Shown here in pieces: positions 1-3,959 of a stretch of 10,704 nt of DNA. A model generated the notes under the pieces. The model searched no databases and was not told the origin of the DNA. It saw only the letters and a list, made by a program, of their open reading frames with translations. The stretch covers positions 1 to 10,704 of the forward strand of contig JAHWIR010000001.1 of the NCBI GenBank assembly GCA_019322435.1. The letters are read 5' to 3'. How positions within the stretch are numbered: the first letter of the stretch is position 1; each line of letters opens with the position of its first letter. The DNA is from Candidatus Woesearchaeota archaeon. Lineage in GTDB: Archaea > Nanobdellota > Nanobdellia > Woesearchaeales > WJKL01. A program made the translations under genes and the position numbers.

Positions 1-133
1 ATAACTCTTCGCTAAGAATTCGACTTCGCTCATTCATAGCTCGTCCTTCCACTCTGAAATTTCTCACTCTCAAACACTTCCGCATTTGTGAGGAGAAATT
101 TCGAGGTCAGGAGACCCCAACAACGTTAGAATC
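1..133 (+). repeat. Structured cassette-junction element A (attC-like site)
   Basis: This is the right end of a cassette whose gene lies outside the window. A 10-bp stem (GAAATTTCTC 56-65 with GAGAAATTTC 93-102) encloses an inner imperfect hairpin whose apex is CTTCCGC at 77-83. It is followed 36 bases later by AAC(119-121)-AAC(122-124)-GTT(125-127). The flank CCACTCTGA before the stem is shared with element B. TTCG/TTCC-rich segments fill 1-55. No ORF or promoter is visible in 1-150. The homologous elements lie at 468-585, 1127-1256 and 2451-2601. The structure is read directly; the role as a recombination site is inferred. Confidence 0.7.
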
Positions 134-152
134 AATTGGCGTGGGCTCGAAA

Positions 153-162
153 ATTATAAATA
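153..162 (+). promoter_or_regulatory. TATA box of the cassette 1 gene
   Basis: ATTATAAATA is centred about 27 bases before the ATG at 185, the spacing expected for an archaeal TATA box and a leaderless or nearly leaderless transcript. No Shine-Dalgarno sequence precedes the ATG. The promoter lies inside the cassette. Confidence 0.6.
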
Positions 163-184
163 CTAGTTCCTAATATCTACCAAT

Positions 185-457
185 ATGATAAACGCTGAAA
201 TATTTAAACCAACTAAAAAGAGAGTTTTGCTTTCAATTACTTTCATAATCCTGGGATTCATTATCTCCATTATTTTTGCAAGAATAATTGTTACTAAATG
301 TATGTACATTCCAACCGGCTTACAGTTAGGTGACTGTGGTTTATGGTATGTTTTAGTACTCTCTATCTTATTTATTACATTAAGTTTTATTTCAGCGGTT
401 TATTTAATTACAATTATAATTAAAGGAATTCTAGAAAAAAGATCTTCTAATTTATAA
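185..457 (+). CDS. Small two-TM membrane protein, unknown function (cassette 1)
   Basis: This is a 90-residue protein of no family I recognise. It has a short basic N-terminus (KPTKKR, residues 8-13) and a hydrophobic segment at about 14-36. A loop of about 18 residues holds two cysteines (C39 and C51) that could form a disulfide, followed by a second long hydrophobic segment at about 54-80 and a basic tail (KRSS). The topology suggests an integral membrane protein with both ends in the cytoplasm and the Cys loop outside. The start is supported by a TATA box about 27 bases upstream and no closer ATG. It is the only gene of its cassette, and the stop at 455-457 lies 10 bases before the inner cassette arm. 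Small membrane proteins of unknown function are common cargo of integron-type cassettes in bacteria. Coding confidence comes from start context and clean TM segmentation. Confidence 0.75.
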   Translation: MINAEIFKPTKKRVLLSITFIILGFIISIIFARIIVTKCMYIPTGLQLGDCGLWYVLVLSILFITLSFISAVYLITIIIKGILEKRSSNL

Positions 458-467
458 TTTTCTTTAT

Positions 468-585
468 AGCCCACGCCAACTTCTCCACTTCGTTCCGACA
501 TTCCCACTCTGATTTCGCCAGGAGTGAAATGCTTCCGCATTTCCTCGGCTCAAACGAGGGGAATGGATTCTAACAACGTTAGCCG
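468..585 (+). repeat. Structured cassette-junction element B
   Basis: It begins with the inner arm of cassette 1 (468-479). A perfect 7-bp hairpin with a TTCC loop follows (GAAATGC 526-532, GCATTTC 537-543), then a second small hairpin, CCTCG 543-547 with CGAGG 555-559. The junction is CTAAC(570-574)-AAC-GTTAG(578-582). The CTTCCGC apex (532-538) to AAC (572) offset is 34, as in elements C and D. The same CCACTCTGA flank as in element A lies at 504-512. Confidence 0.7.
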
Positions 586-606
586 AAATATTACTCGAGC
601 AAAATC

Positions 607-620
607 CTTATATTTATATA
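607..620 (+). promoter_or_regulatory. TATA box of the Nudix gene
   Basis: TTATATTTATATA-type sequence is centred about 30 bases before the ATG at 644. It supports 644 as the start and a very short leader. It begins where the inner left arm of the cassette ends, so the arm is not transcribed from this promoter. Confidence 0.55.
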
Positions 621-643
621 GAATCATTTTATCTAATTATAAT

Positions 644-1126
644 ATGGAATATTTTGATATTATAGATGAAAATGATAATGTAATTGGAAAAGCGTCACGA
701 GACGAAGTCCATGAAAAGCATTTAATTCATAGAGCAGTTACTATCTTTGTATTCAATTCTAAAAATGAATTATTTATGATTCAAAGAAGTAGAAAGAAAA
801 AATTAAATCCTTTAAAATGGCAAGGTTCTGCTTCTGGTCATGTTGATTCTGGAGAAACATATGAACAAGCTTCTAAAAGAGAATTAAAAGAAGAATTAGA
901 TATTGATGCAGAACCTAAATTTGAATTTGATATAAAAGTTTATTCTGATGAACAGAAAGAACATTTTAAATTATTTAGTATTAATACTGATGCTCCGATT
1001 AAAACTAATGAAGAAATTGAGCAATCAAAATTTATGTCAATAGATGAAATAAAAGATATGATTAAAGAAGATTCTTCTCAATTTCGTGACGCTTTTCTCT
1101 TAATGTTTAATAAATATTTTTCTTAG
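644..1126 (+). CDS. Nudix hydrolase, YfcD/IDI-like branch (cassette 2)
   Basis: This 160-residue protein has the Nudix fold. The Nudix box spans about G65 to I87: G-x5-E(71)-x7-R79-E80-L-K-E83-E84-L-D-I. The metal-binding glutamates are present, but the glycine normally before the last hydrophobic residue is Asp86. The N-terminal DIIDENDNVIG (5-15) and the HRAVTIFVFNSKNEL block (29-43) are typical of the Nudix subgroup near isopentenyl-diphosphate isomerase. The isomerase catalytic cysteine region reads GSASGH (61-66) with Ser instead of Cys, so isomerase activity is unlikely. The substrate, presumably a nucleoside-diphosphate-linked compound, cannot be told. The reading frame is open further upstream to 524, but that would run translation through the junction element; the ATG at 644 with a TATA box about 30 bases upstream fits better. 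Family call is confident, specificity is not. Confidence 0.9.
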   Translation: MEYFDIIDENDNVIGKASRDEVHEKHLIHRAVTIFVFNSKNELFMIQRSRKKKLNPLKWQGSASGHVDSGETYEQASKRELKEELDIDAEPKFEFDIKVYSDEQKEHFKLFSINTDAPIKTNEEIEQSKFMSIDEIKDMIKEDSSQFRDAFLLMFNKYFS

Positions 1127-1256
1127 AGGATTTTGCTCTGCGTCATACTCAAAACTCTTCGAGTTTTGCCTCACAGCACTGAGATTTCAGATCGTCATTC
1201 GCTTCCGCTCATGTCGTTGAAATCTCGTGGTTCGGTCGGCTAACAACGTTCAACTC
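1127..1256 (+). repeat. Structured cassette-junction element C
   Basis: It begins with the inner arm of cassette 2 (1127-1138). A perfect 8-bp hairpin with a TTC loop follows (CAAAACTC 1150-1157, GAGTTTTG 1161-1168). A longer hairpin has outer stem GAGATTTCA 1181-1189 with TGAAATCTC 1218-1226, an inner near-perfect CGTCAT/ATGTCG stem, and a GC-TTCC-GC apex (1201-1208). The junction is CGGCTAAC(1237-1244)-AAC-GTTCAACTC(1248-1256). The apex-to-AAC offset is 34. Confidence 0.7.
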
Positions 1257-1314
1257 GATAGTTCTCAGGACACACGACGAGAAAGGGGGCACACTTTTTA
1301 GAAAGGAATCGGGG

Positions 1315-1326
1315 AAAAATAAAAAA
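1315..1326 (-). terminator. Poly-T terminator after the pentapeptide gene
   Basis: On the minus strand the stop codon is followed at once by two T-runs (T6-A-T5) and then by the C-rich cassette arm. Archaeal termination commonly uses such T-tracts. Inferred from sequence only. Confidence 0.4.
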
Positions 1327-2322
1327 TTAAGCTGTTTGTCTTAATTCTTCAAGAATCTTTGGAGGAATATTTTTTGCTTTATCCCAATTCTTTGCTGAGC
1401 GTAATTGTTTTGCAGTTAAATTTTTAACATCCTTAAGGTTTGCTCCACTAAGGTCTGCTTCATTAAGTTTTGCTTTATCAAAGTTAGCTTTAACAAAGAT
1501 TGCTCCACTAAGGTCTGCTTCACTAAGGTCTGCTTCCATAAAATCTGCTCCTGAACAATATGCTCTACGAAGGTCTGCTCTAAAAAGAAATGTTTTCCAG
1601 AGTTTTGCTTCACGGAGGTTTGCTCCCTTAAGATATGCGCCACTAAGATCTGCTCCCATAATCCATGCTTCACTAAGGTCTGCTTTTCTTAGCCATGCTT
1701 CTGATAGATCTGCGCCTATTAGACTCATTTTTCTAAGGTCTGCTTCACTAAGGTCTGCTTTACTTAAGTCCAGTTTTGCTCCAGTGAATTTTATATAATC
1801 TCTTTCTAGTTCCATTCTTTCTTCTTGGGAAAAACCTTTATAATAACCAGCTCCTCTTAAAAATTCCGCTAAAACTTTTTTGTTTTTAACTATAATAGAT
1901 AAATCCATCCAAGGCTCTTTTTCAGCAGTTGCTCTTGCTAACTTTAAAACTTGAATTAATATAGTGATATTTTTGCCTGCATCTTTTCTTAAATTTCCTT
2001 CTTTCCTTTTAATTGCAGCTTCTTCTGCAGGAGTTTTTCCTTTTCCTAATTTAGTCATTTTTTCAACAGCACCAATTGCATTTTGAGCAGCTGCTCTTGC
2101 AGAAGCAATTCTTTCTTTTAACTGCTCAACTTCAGCTAAATCAGGGAGATGTTTTAAACCATATTTTCCTCCTCTCCATTCTAATCTTCTGCCTTGTAGA
2201 TTTAATTTCTTTAAATCAGATATTGCTCCTTTATAATCAGCAGAATCAGCTTTGCCTTTAGCATCAATTGCCCATCCTTCCATAGCAGCAATTTCATTTT
2301 TGATTGTTTGTTCTTCAGCCAT
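1327..2322 (-). CDS. Pentapeptide-repeat protein with helical N-terminal domain (cassette 3)
   Basis: This is a 331-residue protein. Residues 1-180 are rich in Ala, Lys and Glu and look helical, with coiled-coil-like stretches around 60-95; I do not recognise this part. Residues about 184-300 are some 23 tandem A(D/N)LxX pentapeptides (ADLSE, ADLSG, ANLRE types), which in known families form a right-handed quadrilateral beta-helix. A charged tail (301-331) ends the protein. Related proteins include DNA-mimic gyrase protectors, but many have unknown roles, so no function is assigned. The start ATG at 2322 has AGGTGA 5 bases upstream; a GTG three codons further upstream overlaps that ribosome site and is rejected. 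No signal peptide or TM segment is seen, so it is probably cytoplasmic. Orientation is opposite to the other three cassette genes. Confidence 0.9.
   Translation of the reverse strand: MAEEQTIKNEIAAMEGWAIDAKGKADSADYKGAISDLKKLNLQGRRLEWRGGKYGLKHLPDLAEVEQLKERIASARAAAQNAIGAVEKMTKLGKGKTPAEEAAIKRKEGNLRKDAGKNITILIQVLKLARATAEKEPWMDLSIIVKNKKVLAEFLRGAGYYKGFSQEERMELERDYIKFTGAKLDLSKADLSEADLRKMSLIGADLSEAWLRKADLSEAWIMGADLSGAYLKGANLREAKLWKTFLFRADLRRAYCSGADFMEADLSEADLSGAIFVKANFDKAKLNEADLSGANLKDVKNLTAKQLRSAKNWDKAKNIPPKILEELRQTA
1437..1767 (-). repeat. DNA-level tandem repeats encoding pentapeptides
   Basis: The unit CACTAAGGTCTGCTTC (plus-strand reading) recurs nearly unchanged, for example around 1448-1463, 1508-1523, 1523-1538, 1671-1686 and 1748-1763. 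The nucleotide identity exceeds what the protein pattern demands, suggesting recent duplication or gene conversion within the repeat region. It may also make the repeat count vary between strains. Confidence 0.6.
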
Positions 2323-2327
2323 AAATA

Positions 2328-2333
2328 TCACCT
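2328..2333 (-). promoter_or_regulatory. Ribosome binding site deciding the pentapeptide start
   Basis: AGGTGA on the minus strand lies 5 bases before the ATG at 2322, supporting that start over the in-frame GTG at 2331. Confidence 0.6.
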
Positions 2334-2366
2334 ATTAGTATGATATATCTCTAATTCAATCTCATT

Positions 2367-2376
2367 TATTTAAATA
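2367..2376 (-). promoter_or_regulatory. TATA box of the pentapeptide gene
   Basis: Palindromic TATTTAAATA; a start site about 26 bases downstream would give a leader of roughly 20-25 bases that includes the AGGTGA ribosome site. The stretch 2323-2692 has no gene. It holds this promoter, three right arms of cassette 3 and junction element D. Confidence 0.5.
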
Positions 2377-2450
2377 TTTCTATATTACCCCCGATTCCCT
2401 ACGTGTGCCCCCTGATACTATTATCCTATTGCTCACTTTGTTCGCCAGAA

Positions 2451-2601
2451 GTCGTGTGTCCTTGCGCTCCTATCTCTCCTCTCCTTGTTCGCTTCGCTCA
2501 CAATGGAGCTCGACCTTTTAGCTCTGAATTTTGAGATGGTCAAACACTTCCGCGTTTGCCCTTCAAAATTCGAGAAAAGGGAGTTGAACGACGTTCAATA
2601 A
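2451..2601 (+). repeat. Structured cassette-junction element D
   Basis: It contains the 11-bp arm 2451-2461, a pyrimidine-rich stretch with TTCG turns (2462-2515), and a hairpin with outer stem GAATTTTGA 2526-2534 and TCAAAATTC 2563-2571. The inner stem is CAAAC 2541-2545 with GTTTG 2554-2558, with apex CTTCCGC 2547-2553. The junction is GAGTTGAAC(2581-2589)-GAC-GTTCAA(2593-2598). The apex-to-AAC offset is 34. The inner CAAACACTTCCGC block is identical to element A (71-83). Confidence 0.7.
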
Positions 2602-2654
2602 AATTTGAGTTTGTTTAGAAAGGGGTTCCTTTTTTAGAAGGAGCGAGAAAACTT

Positions 2655-2663
2655 TTTAAATAA
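2655..2663 (+). promoter_or_regulatory. TATA box of the DUF4386 gene
   Basis: TTTTAAATA-like element about 34 bases before the ATG at 2693, leaving a leader of under 10 bases. No Shine-Dalgarno sequence is evident. Confidence 0.45.
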
Positions 2664-2692
2664 AGCAATTATTTCATATATCAAGAAGTAAA

Positions 2693-3346
2693 ATGGACTC
2701 GAAAAGAAAAACTGCAATAATTGTTGGAGTATTATTCATAATTGCGACTGTTGCATACTCACTTAGCGTTATTTTATTAGACCCAATTCTAACTAGTTCT
2801 GATTATCTTACTATGGCTTCTGCCAATAGTTATCAAATGATAATTGGAGCGCTTCTTGTGTTAATTGATGCCATTGCAGTTGCAGGTATTGCAATTATAA
2901 TATATCCAGTCTTAAAAAAGCATCATAAAACTTTAGCTCTTGGGTACGTTTGTGCTAGGGTTGTTGAGGGCACACTCTTTATGATGAATGCTATCTTCAC
3001 GCTAACACTTTTAACATTAAGTTATAAATTTGCAAAAGTAGGGGCCTTGGATATTTCTTATTTTCAAACTAGAGGTCATGTGTTATTATCGTCAGGCAAT
3101 TGGACATTTTTAGTTGGGTACGGACTTGTTTTTGGTCTATCTGCCCTAATTTTAAATTTTGTATTGTATAAATCAAAACTCGTTCCTCGATGGTTATCAG
3201 GATGGGGTTTTGTTAGTGCAATATTTGTACTTTCAAATTTCTTGTTACAGTCTTTTGGAATCAACTTTATTGAATTTTTAGATTTTTCAATTGCCATACA
3301 AGAGATGGTTTTTGCAGTTTGGCTGATAGTTAAGGGGTTTAATTAA
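2693..3346 (+). CDS. DUF4386 family six-TM membrane protein (cassette 4)
   Basis: This 217-residue integral membrane protein has about six hydrophobic segments (about 8-28, 48-71, 82-108, 132-158, 168-188, 198-214). Family-typical features include an arginine-acid pair in TM3 (R89, E92, in ARVVEGTLF), a P-x-W-L-S-G-W-G turn (165-172) and a C-terminal QEMVFAVWLIVKGFN. These match DUF4386, a family of unknown function that I know mostly from bacteria. The presence of a complete copy in a cassette of an archaeal-looking genome suggests acquisition by transfer. The stop codon lies within the inner right arm of the cassette (3345-3356), so coding and cassette-end sequence overlap. No partner gene is present; the protein is presumably in the cytoplasmic membrane. 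Confidence 0.85.
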   Translation: MDSKRKTAIIVGVLFIIATVAYSLSVILLDPILTSSDYLTMASANSYQMIIGALLVLIDAIAVAGIAIIIYPVLKKHHKTLALGYVCARVVEGTLFMMNAIFTLTLLTLSYKFAKVGALDISYFQTRGHVLLSSGNWTFLVGYGLVFGLSALILNFVLYKSKLVPRWLSGWGFVSAIFVLSNFLLQSFGINFIEFLDFSIAIQEMVFAVWLIVKGFN

Positions 3347-3436
3347 AAGGAACCCCAGTCCTTCGACAGATAGTATTGACTTCGTCAAGATTGATTGGAA
3401 CTCAAATTTTACTTCTTACGTTGGCTTCGCCAACTC
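3345..3436 (+). repeat. Right end of the cassette array with two TTC-loop hairpins
   Basis: It holds the inner arm 3345-3356, hairpin TTGAC-TTC-GTCAA (3376-3388), the outer arm 3399-3411, then a perfect hairpin GTTGGC-TTC-GCCAAC just after it (about 3420-3434). It ends the series of structured elements. No further element of this kind is seen between 3440 and the cold-shock gene. Confidence 0.5.
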
Positions 3437-3484
3437 CAGACCTAACATCATTAGTTTCAATACAGCTAAAGCTAACATAATTCT

Positions 3485-3503
3485 AAAAAAATAATAAAAA
3501 AAA
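3485..3503 (-). terminator. Poly-T terminator of the cold-shock operon
   Basis: The minus strand carries T8 and T7 runs about 40-60 bases after the cold-shock stop codon, a typical archaeal T-tract terminator. It also separates the chromosomal block from the cassette array. Confidence 0.55.
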
Positions 3504-3543
3504 TAGAAATTTATTAAAACATTAATTTTAAATTTGAGAATTC

Positions 3544-3738
3544 TTACTCACTTAATTTAACATTAACTGCTTTTGGTCCTCTGTCTCCTTCTTCAACATC
3601 AAATTCAACAGGATCGTTCTCGTTTAATCTTACTCCTTCTTGTAGAGCTGATTGATGTACAAAATACTCTTTTCCATCTTCACCAGCAATAAATCCAAAT
3701 CCTTTCATTTCATTGAAAAATTTTACTGTTCCTTTCAT
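3544..3738 (-). CDS. Cold-shock domain protein (CspA family)
   Basis: This 64-residue single cold-shock domain (OB fold) binds single-stranded RNA and DNA and is normally an RNA chaperone. It opens with MKGTVKFFNEMKGFGFI: the RNP1 motif KGFGFI is at 12-17 and RNP2 YFVHQSA at 25-31, with the usual DxxxGPKAVNV ending. Its length equals a canonical Csp. The start is fixed by a strong GGAGGG six bases upstream. The zinc-ribbon gene stop is only 15 bases upstream, so both are likely in one transcript. A DEAD-box RNA helicase lies just upstream on the same strand, which fits a cold or RNA-unwinding set. Csp proteins are patchy in archaea; they occur in several DPANN and Euryarchaeota and are thought to derive from bacteria. 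Confidence 0.95.
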   Translation of the reverse strand: MKGTVKFFNEMKGFGFIAGEDGKEYFVHQSALQEGVRLNENDPVEFDVEEGDRGPKAVNVKLSE

Positions 3739-3744
3739 TTATTT

Positions 3745-3750
3745 CCCTCC
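3745..3750 (-). promoter_or_regulatory. Strong Shine-Dalgarno site of the cold-shock gene
   Basis: GGAGGG, 6 bases before the ATG. It is the strongest ribosome site in the window, in contrast with the largely leaderless neighbours, as expected for an internal operon gene. Confidence 0.7.
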
Positions 3751-3753
3751 AAT

Positions 3754-3879
3754 TTAATCGCGAGATTTCTCTGCGACTTTTTCACATTGATTGCATAAAT
3801 ATCTTTTAGATGAGCCTTTCTCTACTACAAATCTCTTTCTACATAATCTGCAGTACTTGACAATTTTGTATTCAACCAT
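3754..3879 (-). CDS. 41-residue zinc-ribbon protein upstream of csp
   Basis: This small gene starts ATG at 3877-3879 and ends TAA at 3754-3756. The protein begins MVEYKIVKYCRLC, carries two CxxC knuckles (C10/C13 and C29/C32, separated by 15 residues) and is basic in between (RKR, KRY). This is the minimal layout of a four-Cys zinc ribbon that could bind nucleic acid or ribosome. It directly precedes the cold-shock gene, which suggests a shared role in RNA handling. No enzyme domain is present. The function is unknown; coding is supported by the Cys pattern, the in-operon spacing and the promoter upstream. Confidence 0.75.
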   Translation of the reverse strand: MVEYKIVKYCRLCRKRFVVEKGSSKRYLCNQCEKVAEKSRD

Positions 3880-3940
3880 TTTTTAAGCAAAATCAGAAAT
3901 TCAAGAATTCCCAATATTTAATAGTAAATAATGAGGTTTC

Positions 3941-3950
3941 TTATATAAAA
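3941..3950 (-). promoter_or_regulatory. TATA box for the zinc-ribbon/csp operon
   Basis: TTTTATATAA on the minus strand just after the helicase stop would give a leader of about 40 bases before the zinc-ribbon ATG. A second AT-rich element (around 3913-3925, TATTAAATATT on the minus strand) could serve a shorter leader. Either way the operon seems to have its own promoter rather than depending on the helicase transcript. Confidence 0.5.
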
Positions 3951-3959
3951 CCTTGTTTT

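Larger units (their letters stand above)
125..577 (+). mobile_element. Gene cassette 1 (small membrane protein) with self-complementary ends
   Basis: The cassette starts GTTAGAATC (125-133) and ends with the perfect complement GATTCTAAC (566-574), then spacer AAC. An inner perfect 12-bp pair, TTGGCGTGGGCT (136-147) and AGCCCACGCCAA (468-479), lies just outside the gene and its promoter. Both left arms lie upstream of the TATA box, so they should not be in the mRNA, and the complementarity probably acts in DNA. The arm sequences are not shared with cassettes 2-4. Boundaries are inferred from the arm ends. Confidence 0.6.
578..1247 (+). mobile_element. Gene cassette 2 (Nudix hydrolase) with self-complementary ends
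   Basis: It starts GTTAGCCGA (578-586) and ends TCGGCTAAC (1236-1244), a perfect 9-bp inverted pair, followed by spacer AAC (1245-1247). The inner 12-bp perfect pair is GAGCAAAATCCT (597-608) and AGGATTTTGCTC (1127-1138). The inner right arm begins at the base immediately after the stop codon of the Nudix gene. Neither arm pair resembles those of the neighbours. Boundaries are inferred from the arms. Confidence 0.6.
1248..2592 (+). mobile_element. Gene cassette 3 (pentapeptide-repeat protein, reversed gene)
   Basis: Four perfect complementary arm pairs are nested around the gene: GTTCAACTC 1248-1256 with 2581-2589 (9 bp); GGACACACGAC 1268-1278 with 2451-2461 (11 bp); GGGGGCACAC 1285-1294 with 2403-2412 (10 bp); GGAATCGGGG 1305-1314 with 2389-2398 (10 bp). 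Spacer GAC follows at 2590-2592. The gene is on the minus strand while the junction elements keep the common plus orientation, so the elements are not terminators or leaders of the gene they accompany. Confidence 0.6.
2593..3419 (+). mobile_element. Gene cassette 4 (DUF4386 protein), right end degenerate
   Basis: The left end is GTTCAATAAAATTTGAGTT. Its segment 2599-2611 is perfectly complementary to 3399-3411 (13 bp), and the inner arm GGGGTTCCTTTT 2622-2633 is complementary to 3345-3356 (12 bp). The outermost bases after 3411 no longer match well, and the CTTCCGC hairpin seen at the other junctions is absent. This looks like a decayed or alternative right boundary of the array. The end coordinate is approximate. 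Confidence 0.5.

Noticed and set aside
524..643. N-terminal 40-codon extension of the Nudix frame
   Set aside because: It runs through junction element B and the cassette 2 start. The TATA box at 607-620 lies inside it, and the family N-terminus begins at the ATG at 644.
468..1256. Junction hairpins as transcription terminators
   Set aside because: They keep one orientation even beside the reversed gene, lack T-tracts after the stems, and are followed by a conserved AAC-AAC-GTT core.
1416..1673. 85-codon frame on the minus strand inside the pentapeptide gene
   Set aside because: A repetitive shadow of the pentapeptide repeats in another frame, with no promoter or ribosome site.
2323..2331. 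GTG start three codons upstream for the pentapeptide protein
   Set aside because: It overlaps the AGGTGA ribosome site that correctly serves the ATG at 2322.
125..3419. Ordinary transposons or MITEs with terminal inverted repeats
   Set aside because: Arms differ between units, no transposase is encoded, and units sit head to tail with a constant 3-base spacer, unlike independent insertions.
1..3436. Classical bacterial integron attC sites
   Set aside because: The R'' and R' 7-mers of the bacterial consensus are not met (for example GTTAGAA, GTTCAAC), and the inner arms extend pairing beyond any known attC. An integron-like but distinct system fits better; no integrase is in view.
1..3436. 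CRISPR array
   Set aside because: Units contain genes, spacing is 450-1350 bases, and repeats are structurally rather than literally conserved.
3437..3484. Further cassette start after GTTGGCTTCGCCAAC
   Set aside because: No arm pair or CTTCCGC hairpin could be found to the right; short TTAG/CTAA pairs here are within chance.
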